Positions 26,351-34,480 of a stretch of 64,000 bases of DNA are shown piece by piece (position 1 is the first letter of the stretch; the number at the start of each line of letters is the position of its first letter). The translations under genes were made by a program, and so were the position numbers. Under the pieces are notes generated by a model. The model did no database searches and was not told the origin of the DNA. It saw only the letters and a program-made list of their open reading frames with translations. The stretch covers positions 124,001-188,000 of the forward strand of contig NZ_JAFMSU010000002.1 of assembly GCF_017916365.1 (NCBI RefSeq), in the 5' to 3' direction. This DNA comes from Rufibacter roseolus (GTDB lineage: Bacteria > Bacteroidota > Bacteroidia > Cytophagales > Hymenobacteraceae).

Positions 26351-28141
26351 ATGAGACTAAACCTAAACCCTTCTCTTCTCTTACTCATAGCTTTTCTGTT
26401 TTGCGGCTGTTTTCCGGAAAAGAAGCCTGAAATACCCGCCAGAACAAAGGCGCATTTGCAGGCTCAGATTGATTCCCTGCAGCAGATCACCGAAGGGCAA
26501 TTACTCCTGAGCGCAGAAAAAGGGGACGGGCCAACCCTGCAAAAAGCTTTCCTGCAAACCCGGCGGGCGTATAAGAAAATAGAATGGTTCACGGAGTATT
26601 ATGCCCCCACCGCCAGCAAGGAACTGAACGGGGCGCCACTGCCCGAGATTGAGATTGAAGAAACGCGGGTTTTCCCACCCTCGGGGCTGCAGGTCATAGA
26701 AGAATATGTGTACCCAGAACCGCAGGCAAAGGACCGGGCAGCGCTGGTGCGGGAAATAAAAGCCTTTCTCTCTACCCTTAAAAGAACCCGCGTGATTCTG
26801 GACGAGACCGTGTTCACCGAGGGCCATATCCTGGATGCCACCAAGCAGGAGGTGTTCCGGACCATGGTCCTGGGCATTACCGGTTTTGACACTCCTTTGG
26901 CAAAAACAGGCGTAAAAGAGACAGCGGTGGCCTTGGCTGCGGTACAGAAAGTGCTTTCCTTTTTCGGGGAGAACACCCGGTTGCAAACGCTGCTACAGCA
27001 GGCCATCGTCTTCACCAACCAAAGCCCCGACTTTGATGCCTTTGACCGCATGACCTTCATCAGGCGGTACGCCAACCCTATTACCCGCGGCATGGTGGCC
27101 TGGCAGCAGGAACTCGGTATTCCGTTTGTGCCGCCGGCCTTGGCGCTGAACCCCACGGCCGCCACCTTGTTTGACCCCGATGCCCTCAACCTGAATTACT
27201 TTGTGGGCAATCTGGAGGCCCGGCCCACGCCCCAGAAGGTAGCATTAGGGAAAGACCTGTTCTACAACCCCATCCTTTCATCGGGCAGCCGTACCTGCAG
27301 CAGTTGCCACCAGCCTGACCTGGCCTTTACCGATGGTCTGCCCAAGAGCAATGCCTTGCAAAAAGGCCGGTTCGTGGGCCGCAACGCGCCCACGCTATTA
27401 TATGCAGGGTATCAGCACGCGCAGTTCTATGACATGCGCTCGCCCACCCTGGAAAACCAGGCGCTGGATGTCATCGCTAACAAAGACGAGATGCATGCCT
27501 CCGTGGAAGAAGCCGCCAGCAGGCTCAATAGCCAGCCTGCCTATGTACAGACGTTTAAGAAGGCATTTCCAACCATGGAGAATGAAATCCTGCCCCGGCA
27601 CGTGATGATGGCTTTGGCCGCCTACGTCAGGTCACTGGCTCCTTTCAACTCCCGCTTTGATTTGTATGTGCGGGGCGAGGAAGGCCAATTGAATAGCCAG
27701 GAGATTGCAGGCTTCAACCTCTTCATGGGCAAGGCCAAATGCGGTACCTGCCATTTTATGCCCGTCTTCAACGGTACGGCCGGTCCGGCCTTCACCAATA
27801 CCGAGGGCGAAGTTCTAGGCGTGCTCCAATCCCCCAAAGCCAAAAAGCCCACCCTGGACCCCGATAAAGGAAGATTCGTCCATAATAAGATAGACGAGCT
27901 GAAATTTGCCTTCAAGACGCCCACCGTCAGGAACATTGCCAGGACCGCTCCCTACATGCACAACGGCGCCTACAAAACCCTGGAGGAGGTGATCGACTTT
28001 TACAACCAGGGTGGGGGAGTGGGGCTGGGCCTTTCGCTGGAGAACCAAACCCTGCCCAGTGACCAACTCCAGTTGAGCGCCCAGGAGCAGAAAGCGATTA
28101 TAGCGTTTCTCCATTCCCTAACAGACCGCACGGAGTTGTAG
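26351..28141 (+). CDS. lipoprotein: imelysin-like N-terminus fused to di-haem cytochrome c peroxidase/MauG domain
   Basis: 596 residues. The lipobox FCGC places the Cys near residue 20. Residues of about 30-250 are helical (LQKAFLQTRRAYKKIEWFTEYY, RVILDETVFTEGHILDA), resembling the imelysin-like region found in front of some Bacteroidota peroxidases. From about residue 285 the di-haem peroxidase domain follows: CSSCHQPDLAF and CGTCHFMP are two CxxCH haem sites, with TPTVRNIARTAPYMHNGAYKTLEEVI as the C-terminal signature. It likely reduces peroxide or modifies a partner by a high-valent haem in the periplasm. It follows a PhoX-like lipoprotein, but the terminator between them argues against an obligate operon. 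Confidence 0.85.
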   Translation: MRLNLNPSLLLLIAFLFCGCFPEKKPEIPARTKAHLQAQIDSLQQITEGQLLLSAEKGDGPTLQKAFLQTRRAYKKIEWFTEYYAPTASKELNGAPLPEIEIEETRVFPPSGLQVIEEYVYPEPQAKDRAALVREIKAFLSTLKRTRVILDETVFTEGHILDATKQEVFRTMVLGITGFDTPLAKTGVKETAVALAAVQKVLSFFGENTRLQTLLQQAIVFTNQSPDFDAFDRMTFIRRYANPITRGMVAWQQELGIPFVPPALALNPTAATLFDPDALNLNYFVGNLEARPTPQKVALGKDLFYNPILSSGSRTCSSCHQPDLAFTDGLPKSNALQKGRFVGRNAPTLLYAGYQHAQFYDMRSPTLENQALDVIANKDEMHASVEEAASRLNSQPAYVQTFKKAFPTMENEILPRHVMMALAAYVRSLAPFNSRFDLYVRGEEGQLNSQEIAGFNLFMGKAKCGTCHFMPVFNGTAGPAFTNTEGEVLGVLQSPKAKKPTLDPDKGRFVHNKIDELKFAFKTPTVRNIARTAPYMHNGAYKTLEEVIDFYNQGGGVGLGLSLENQTLPSDQLQLSAQEQKAIIAFLHSLTDRTEL

Positions 28142-28359
28142 TCAATAAAGTATCACCTGTCTATTGAGCACCTAAACCTTCAGGTTTGCTGCCGTTCCTG
28201 TAATAAAGGCCCCTAAACGGGTCTGCCGGGCCTCTTGGGCTTGGCTGCTTCTGTATGCCCATCCATTTAAATGTCCCTGGTTAGTGGTGGTAAGTATTAT
28301 TTCCTGCCTTTAAAGCCTGCCTCAGTATTTCCTCTTTATGTGTGGGGTGTTAACCTATT

Positions 28360-28393
28360 GTTAATATAGTATCTGTATTAGATAATCCAGAAG
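28360..28393. promoter_or_regulatory. shared operator site 1 (direct repeat, 21-bp period), upstream of susC
   Basis: GTTAATATAGTAT at 28360 and GATAATCCAGAAG at 28381 are 21 bases apart. A further GTTAACCTAT lies 11 bases earlier (28349). The right half is weaker than in the other sites. The site ends 24 bases before the -7 box, where an activator would sit. Confidence 0.55.
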
Positions 28394-28416
28394 AGGAGTT
28401 GCATTAGAGTATATAG

Positions 28417-28424
28417 TAGATTTG
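28417..28424 (+). promoter_or_regulatory. -7 box TAGATTTG, probable susC promoter
   Basis: An exact TAnnTTTG match. GAGTTG at 28396-28401 could act as the -33 element, though its spacing is shorter than usual. It lies directly downstream of operator site 1. Confidence 0.5.
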
Positions 28425-29102
28425 TACAGGTGCCGCACTCAAAATATCAGATTAGGTAGAACAACAATTGTTAGACATCATAAACGCAGAAGCGATGGTG
28501 AATGCAGAAAACCTTGTCTTATTATCTGAAGAACTATAACCATTTTCTTAATTGACATGAGAAAGGGCGCAAAGGGCTGAAATTAATACGGTGAATTGTA
28601 TTCGCATTGACCTGCCCCAGGAAGGGTCGGTTATATGATGATTCAAATAACATGGAGCTGTTATTTGAACCTGTGATTTCTATGGATAATTGGATTATTC
28701 ATGGAGGAAGAATCGTTTGCCTTCTAACTTCCCTTGAAATTGCCCCTTGTTCTCTTTAAAGTTCATTAAAAACGGACTTGCCAATAAGAAATTCCACAAA
28801 AGAGGTCTGATAAAATCAGATGTTCCCTCTTCTTGTGCTCCTGCCTGTGTCCATAAAGTTTTAAGACAATAGGCTTTTCCATGCTTTTCCTGAGAGTTGG
28901 AGGTGTTCAGCAGCATTTCCATTCTCTTTGATACCCGCACTGCTGGCGGGTGTAGCTAAATCTAGCTTAGGCTGCTCGTTTTACAGCTTCTATCTGTCAA
29001 TTTCTCAGATGGCAACCCAGCGCCTCCTGGTTCTGGTAGAGGGCACCTCCATTTCTGGAGGGTAGGTGAGTTTTTTCAATTTGTAATTAAACAATTGACT
29101 TT

Positions 29103-32102
29103 ATGAAATGGAAATTTACGAATAGGGTACTCGCCCTGTCGGGTACTGTGGTATTGTACGCCCTCCTTCCCTGTTTGCCGCAGGAAAGTGCCTATGCTGG
29201 GGTAAGGGACCACCGGGTGGTCTCCAAGCAAGACAGATCCGTGTCTGGAACGGTGACTTCGGCGGAGGATGGCTCTCCGTTGGTTGGGGTTTCTGTCTCT
29301 CTCAAAGGCGGCACCGCGGGGGCTATGACCGATGTCAATGGCAAATACCAGATCTCGGTTCCTGGGAACGCGGTCTTGATTTTCAGTTACATAGGGTATA
29401 CTCCCCAGGAAGTATTGGTGTCTAACCAGTCCCAGTTGAATGTTCGCTTAAAGGCCGACCGCCAGGTATTGGAGGAAGTAGTGGTGATTGGTTATGGTAC
29501 CCAGAAGAAGGGTGATGTGACCAGCGCCGTGGCCGGGGTAGATCGTGAGGACTTCGTGCAGGGTGCCGTGCGTGATGCGGCCCAGTTGGTGCAGGGGAAA
29601 GTAGCTGGTCTGCGGGTAACCACCCCCAGCGGCGATCCCAATGCCACCACCCAAATCAACCTGCGGGGCATCAGCTCCATCCAGGGCAGTTCCGAGCCAT
29701 TGGTAATAATAGACGGTGTTCCCGGTGAAATTAACACTGTGGCTCCAGAGGATATTGAGTCAGTGGATGTGTTGAAAGACGGGTCAGCGGCTGCCATCTA
29801 CGGTACGCGGGCCACTGGCGGGGTAATCCTTATCACTACGCGCAAAAACCAGGGTGACCGCAGTACAGTGGAATACAACGCCTATACCAGCGTGCAGACT
29901 ATTGCCAGAAGACCTGAATTGTTGACTGGAGATGATTACCGCCGGTTGATCGCTGAGGAAGGCATTGACTATGAAGATTACGGCGGCAATACAGACTGGC
30001 TGGATGAAATCATGCAGACTCCAATCAGCCATAACCACAACCTGACCTTCTTCGGGGGAAACTCTGCCACCAACTTCACAGGCTCCCTCAACTACAGAAA
30101 CTGGGGAGGTATTATAAAAAGAACGGGGCAGGAGCGTTTTGTCGCCAGGGCTGATGTAAACCACGCTATGTTTGATGAGAAACTGAAGGCGAATATTCAG
30201 TTGATCAATACCATTGGTTCTTCTAAGCAAGGCGGTGGCGATGGTTATGCTTATCGGCAGGCGATTATCCGGAACCCTACGGACCGGGTAAGGACCGAAA
30301 CCGGTGAATGGCAGGAGCGAGATGGATACTTTTACCTCAATCCAGTGTCCAGGATAGAAGAATTCAACCGGGAGAGTACCACCCGGGAAATGAGAATGAG
30401 CGGAAGCTTGGATTATTCTCCTATTAAAGACCTGCATTTCAAAATACTAGGGTCTCATATCCAGGGGAGTTCTTTGTCTGGATATGCCTCCACGTTCAAC
30501 CACTCAGACACATGGTTGGATAACCGAAACAGCAATGCGGGCAGAAGCACGGGCGCTAGTCGGTCTAACTTGCTGGAGCTCACCTCTAATTACGCCAAAA
30601 CTTTTGGAGCCCATAGTTTCAGTGTGTTGGGTGGCTATAGCTGGCAAGATGAAACAAATGAATCGTTCTATGCTGATAACTGGAATTTTCCTACGGATGC
30701 CTACGGCTGGAACAATCTAGGGGTTGGCCAAGCAGTTCAGGCTGGTTTAGCAGGGATGGGTAGCTACAAGGAAAATTGGAAACTCATTGGCTTCTTCGGC
30801 CGCGTGACTTACGACTTCAATGACAAATACCTGTTTATGGCCAGCGTGAGACGTGAGGGTTCCTCTAAGTTTGGCGCTAACTCTAAGTGGGGTACCTTCC
30901 CGGCCGTATCGGTAGGCTGGAGAATAAGCCAGGAAGAATTCTTGAAATCCTTCGGCTTTATCTCAGACCTGAAGTTAAGAGCCGGTTACGGGGTAACTGG
31001 TACCATTGCTAACAGCGCCTATTTATCGCAGATCAGCTATAATTTTAGTCAAGCTGAAGGGGCATTTATTGGAGGAAAATGGGTGAGAGGCTTTTCCCCG
31101 GCCCGTAACTTCAACCCAGATCTGCGGTGGGAAAGAAAAGGGGAATACAACGTAGGTCTTGATTTTGGTTTCCTGAAAAACCGCATCAGTGGCTCCTTGG
31201 ATTTCTTCCGTCGGGACATTGAAGACTTACTGTACCAATTTGAGGTTCCATCACCTCCTTACCTGATTGGGTTTATGACCATCAATGCGGGTGCGTTGCG
31301 CAGCCAGGGATTTGAGGCATTGGTAAATTTTGTTCCCGTTGAAACCAAGAATTTTACCTGGAACTCCAATGTGACTTACTCAACGAACAAAACAGAGCTG
31401 GTTTCTTTGACCAATGACCAGTTTGATAATGCAATAGATTATTTTGACCAAGGTTATACCGGTGAACCCATCCAGGACTTCACCCACCGGGTAGCTGTAG
31501 GAGAGCCCATCGGCCGCTTCTATGTTTGGAAAACCGTGGGAGTGGATGCGAACGGCGGTTGGTTAGTGGAAAGCAAAACCGGCGAAGCTATTCCAATCAA
31601 TGACGCCACTCAGGAAGACCGTCAATACTACGGCAACGCCATTCCCAAGCACGTGCTAGGCTGGAACAACTCTGCCCGCTTCAAGAACTTTGACCTGACG
31701 GTAAACATCAGAGGTGCTTTTGGCCATGACATCCTCAACTTCCAGCGCATGTTCTATGAGAACCCAAAGAACCCATCTTACAACATGCTTAAGACCGCTT
31801 ATGACCCGGTTTACGGAAAACGACTCAATAACGACCTGGTGTATGTAAGTCATTACATTGAAAAGGGAGACTACGTGAAAATTGACAACGTCACCTTTGG
31901 CTATACTTTACCAAAGGACCTGATCAAGATTGTAAGGAATGCAAGAGTCTTCGTGTCTGGGCTAAATCTGGTGACCTTCACCGGCTACAAAGGATTAGAT
32001 CCGGAAGGGGTAAGCTACTCAGGATTTGCTCCTGGCAATGATGAGCGCGACAAATACCCTACCACCCGCACGTTTACGGCAGGCATTAATGTATCCTTCT
32101 AG
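29103..32102 (+). CDS. SusC/RagA family TonB-dependent outer-membrane transporter
   Basis: 999 residues. A signal peptide ends near AYAG. A carboxypeptidase-regulatory-like domain follows (VSGTVTSAEDGSPLVGVSVS to about residue 120), then VVVIGYGTQKKGDVTSAVAGV, the start of the plug, with the usual SusC sequence LRGISSIQGSSEPLVIIDGV. The C-terminal barrel ends in FTAGINVSF with the terminal Phe. It imports oligosaccharides or glycopeptides together with SusD using TonB energy. There is no STN domain, so signalling through an anti-sigma factor is not expected. SusD follows 17 bp later. Operator site 1 and a -7 box lie about 700 bp upstream. Confidence 0.95.
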   Translation: MKWKFTNRVLALSGTVVLYALLPCLPQESAYAGVRDHRVVSKQDRSVSGTVTSAEDGSPLVGVSVSLKGGTAGAMTDVNGKYQISVPGNAVLIFSYIGYTPQEVLVSNQSQLNVRLKADRQVLEEVVVIGYGTQKKGDVTSAVAGVDREDFVQGAVRDAAQLVQGKVAGLRVTTPSGDPNATTQINLRGISSIQGSSEPLVIIDGVPGEINTVAPEDIESVDVLKDGSAAAIYGTRATGGVILITTRKNQGDRSTVEYNAYTSVQTIARRPELLTGDDYRRLIAEEGIDYEDYGGNTDWLDEIMQTPISHNHNLTFFGGNSATNFTGSLNYRNWGGIIKRTGQERFVARADVNHAMFDEKLKANIQLINTIGSSKQGGGDGYAYRQAIIRNPTDRVRTETGEWQERDGYFYLNPVSRIEEFNRESTTREMRMSGSLDYSPIKDLHFKILGSHIQGSSLSGYASTFNHSDTWLDNRNSNAGRSTGASRSNLLELTSNYAKTFGAHSFSVLGGYSWQDETNESFYADNWNFPTDAYGWNNLGVGQAVQAGLAGMGSYKENWKLIGFFGRVTYDFNDKYLFMASVRREGSSKFGANSKWGTFPAVSVGWRISQEEFLKSFGFISDLKLRAGYGVTGTIANSAYLSQISYNFSQAEGAFIGGKWVRGFSPARNFNPDLRWERKGEYNVGLDFGFLKNRISGSLDFFRRDIEDLLYQFEVPSPPYLIGFMTINAGALRSQGFEALVNFVPVETKNFTWNSNVTYSTNKTELVSLTNDQFDNAIDYFDQGYTGEPIQDFTHRVAVGEPIGRFYVWKTVGVDANGGWLVESKTGEAIPINDATQEDRQYYGNAIPKHVLGWNNSARFKNFDLTVNIRGAFGHDILNFQRMFYENPKNPSYNMLKTAYDPVYGKRLNNDLVYVSHYIEKGDYVKIDNVTFGYTLPKDLIKIVRNARVFVSGLNLVTFTGYKGLDPEGVSYSGFAPGNDERDKYPTTRTFTAGINVSF

Positions 32103-32119
32103 GTTTTAAGAGCACAATC

Positions 32120-33712
32120 ATGAAAAAGAGATTAATAGTATATACCCTGGCTACCACCTTAGGGGCAGTAGGCGCTATCAGTTCCTGTACCAACCTGGAT
32201 GAAGAGGTTTACTCAGAGGTTTTGGCTTCCAGTTTTAAGCCCACTGAAAAAGACATCCCAGCCATCATCGCGCCAGTGTATGCCTCTTTTAGGGGGTTAA
32301 TGATGGGCTGGCAAGGATACTTTGATTTGCAGGAAGAAAGCGCAGATGCCATTGCCACACCGGCTCGTCCTAACGGCTGGTATGACGGTGGTACCTACCT
32401 CAGGATGCACACCCACACCTGGACCCCGCTGCAATGGCAACCCCAGAATACCTGGTTAAGCTCTTACCGGAGCATCACCCAAGCCAACCGCGTACTGGCG
32501 CAGATTGAGGCCGGGCAGATAGCCATGGAAAGTGGGAAAGAAGCGTTGGTGGCAGAACTAAGAGCCGCTCGGGCATTTGCCTATTACCTGTTATTGGATA
32601 ACCATGGAAATATACCCATAGTGACCGATTTTAATAACACCGAGTTGCCCGAACAGAAATCCCGCCAGCAGGTATACGAATTCGTGGAAAAGGAGCTTTT
32701 GGAAGTAGTGGACCTCTTGAGCGACGATCCTAAAGCCACCTATGGCCAGTTGAACAAGTGGGGAGTGAAAGCCTTGCTGGCAAAGATTTATCTTAATGCC
32801 GGGGTGTACACCGGCACGACACAGTGGGAAAAATGTATCCAGCAGGCCGATGAAATTATCAGTAGCCAGAAGTACTCCTTGGATCCCAACTACTCAGATG
32901 TCTTCACCTACACGAACCAGAATTCACCAGAGATCATCTTTGCCATTCCATATGACCAAATTTACGGTCAGGGAAATATTGTCCATATGAAAACGCTGGA
33001 CCCTGCCAGTAGATTCGTGTACAAAATGCAGGCTGGCCCTTGGGGAGGCAACGCCGCCGTACCGCAGTTCATAGACACCTATGATGCGCAGGATGGCCGC
33101 CTGAAAGACACCTGGATCATGGGACCACAGAAAAATGCGACCACTGGCGCTATCGCCATTGATTATGTGAAATTGATGCCTAGCATGGCTGCCACCGAGT
33201 CAAACGAGGGCTACCGCATTGGGAAGTATAAAATCAAGGAAGGAGCCACCGGAGCCCTGGACAATGACTTCCCTATGCTGCGCTACGCCGATGTGCTCAT
33301 GATGAAGGCAGAAAGCCTGCTGCGCATGGGCCGCGCCGATGAAGCAGCCGTGTTAGTGACCCAAGTGCGCCAGCGCGCTTTCCGGGATACCAATCCAGCA
33401 AAAGCTACTGTGACCGGCGATGACCTGAAGCAGGGCAGTACCTATGAGTACGGTCTTCAGGATGAGAACGGCAACGTGCTTTCTGGCCCCGGAAGCGGTG
33501 GTGCCGATATCCAGTTCGGGAGAATGTTGGATGAGCTAGGATGGGAGTTTGCGGCAGAGGCGCACCGCAGACAAGATTTGATCCGTTTCGGGGTATTTGG
33601 CACAAAAGCCTGGTTTAACCATAGCCCAAGCAGCCCTAGCAAAGCCCTGTTCCCCATCCCCGCCGAAGAGATCAATAAGAACCCTAAACTGGCCCAAAAC
33701 CCTGGATATTAA
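32120..33712 (+). CDS. SusD/RagB family surface glycan/glycopeptide-binding lipoprotein
   Basis: 530 residues. The lipobox ISSC places the Cys near residue 23. The TPR-like helical scaffold is visible in ELRAARAFAYYLLLDNHGNIPIVTDF (about 148-175), VKALLAKIYLNAGVYTG, and the C-terminal ADVLMMKAESLLRMGRADEAAVLVTQVRQRAF; the sequence WEFAAEAHRRQDLIRFG is the conserved end segment of the family. It forms the lid on the SusC transporter. Its ligand is not readable from the sequence; the downstream genes suggest arabinosylated or galactosylated Pro/Hyp-rich glycopeptides. Confidence 0.95.
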   Translation: MKKRLIVYTLATTLGAVGAISSCTNLDEEVYSEVLASSFKPTEKDIPAIIAPVYASFRGLMMGWQGYFDLQEESADAIATPARPNGWYDGGTYLRMHTHTWTPLQWQPQNTWLSSYRSITQANRVLAQIEAGQIAMESGKEALVAELRAARAFAYYLLLDNHGNIPIVTDFNNTELPEQKSRQQVYEFVEKELLEVVDLLSDDPKATYGQLNKWGVKALLAKIYLNAGVYTGTTQWEKCIQQADEIISSQKYSLDPNYSDVFTYTNQNSPEIIFAIPYDQIYGQGNIVHMKTLDPASRFVYKMQAGPWGGNAAVPQFIDTYDAQDGRLKDTWIMGPQKNATTGAIAIDYVKLMPSMAATESNEGYRIGKYKIKEGATGALDNDFPMLRYADVLMMKAESLLRMGRADEAAVLVTQVRQRAFRDTNPAKATVTGDDLKQGSTYEYGLQDENGNVLSGPGSGGADIQFGRMLDELGWEFAAEAHRRQDLIRFGVFGTKAWFNHSPSSPSKALFPIPAEEINKNPKLAQNPGY

Positions 33713-33817
33713 AGCGTAATTGGTTTGTTTGTTGAGGAACTGCTCATTTAAACCTTCTGGAAACAGGGGTGAGGATGGGCAGTTTTCTTTTCCTCTCCTC
33801 CCGTTTAATAAGCCGCT

Positions 33818-33853
33818 GTTAACATAGTATTACCATTGGCTAACATGCTGAAG
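33818..33853. promoter_or_regulatory. shared operator site 2, upstream of the GH127 genes
   Basis: GTTAACATAGTAT at 33818 and GCTAACATGCTGAAG at 33839, 21 bases apart. It lies about 230 bp before the GH127 remnant and is one of the two best copies. Confidence 0.65.
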
Positions 33854-33907
33854 CTTCTTTTAAGGTTTATAATGTTTATTGCATTAGAAGAAGATTTGAG
33901 GAGCGAT

Positions 33908-33946
33908 GCGTTTTAAGCGCGTTTTTCTGAAAAAAGGCCCAAAACT
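33908..33946. repeat. dispersed intergenic palindrome
   Basis: GCGTTTTAAGCGCGTTTTTC is followed by GAAAAAAGGCCCAAAACT. This is a degenerate copy of the family. Confidence 0.5.
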
Positions 33947-34086
33947 ATCCTTCAGATATAAGAAAGTGCCCTGACCCGCACACCCAAAGTCAGTCATTCC
34001 AGCAGGCGGTAAATCCTTTTTTGTACTAGCGATTGCCCTCAACGATTTCAGTATCATCAAGTAAGACCCCAACTTTATGAGCGAAA

Positions 34087-34468
34087 TGAAAAAATGGTCT
34101 ATTCTGCCTATACTCTTGGTAGTTTGATCTCCCTCAATCCCGCGCAGGCCCAATCCTATGTTCCGGAGTGGAACAACACCAAGATGCAGGTCAAGCCGGT
34201 GGTTGGCATTAAGGCTTACGCGTTCAACCTGCAGGACGTGAAACTCTTGGAAAGTCCTTTCAAGGAGGCCATGAACGCAGACGCCGATTACCTCCTGAAG
34301 GTTGAGCCTGACCGCTTGCTGTCTGATTTCCGGGCTCACGCCGGTCTCAAACCAAAGACGGCTAAGTACGGCGGCTGGGAGTCCTCGGGCCTGGCCGGGC
34401 ATAGTTTGGGGCATTACCTCTATGCATGCGCCATGCAGTATGCGGTGTTTATGCGCTGTTTTTTGTAA
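34087..34468 (+). pseudogene. GH127 beta-L-arabinofuranosidase remnant, frameshifted and truncated
   Basis: An ATG at 34087 starts a signal peptide (MKKWSILPILLVV) that hits TGA at 34126. The downstream part continues in another frame (open from 34094) as ISLNPAQAQSYVPEWNN and then VKAYAFNLQDVKLLESPF, KVEPDRLLSDFRAHAGL and YGGWESSGLAGHSLGHYLYA, which is the N-terminal region of DUF1680/GH127 proteins. About 110 residues remain of an expected 650-800. The frame then runs into unrelated codons and stops 12 bp before the intact GH127 gene. A deletion between two neighbouring GH127 genes would explain it. Confidence 0.8.
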
Positions 34469-34480
34469 AAGACCCCTAAA

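Larger units (their letters stand above)
28142..29102. other. long regulatory gap upstream of susC
   Basis: There are 961 bases without a supported gene. It holds an operator-like direct repeat (28360-28393), a -7 box TAGATTTG (28417-28424), and a hairpin TTCAAATAACA/TGTTATTTGAA (28642-28652 and 28659-28669, 6-base loop). An 81-codon minus-strand frame at 28695-28940 has no recognisable domain and I do not call it. A 23-codon plus frame ending at 28539 reads DIINAEAMVNAENLVLLSEE and could be a gene remnant. If the promoter serves susC, the leader is about 670 nt. Confidence 0.55.

Noticed and set aside
28695-28940. 81-codon minus-strand open frame
   Set aside because: No recognisable domain, no ribosome site, and it lies in the susC leader; not called as a gene.
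34094-34468. Independent 124-residue secreted protein
   Set aside because: Its sequence is the N-terminal portion of a GH127/DUF1680 protein with the signal peptide in another frame; it is a remnant.
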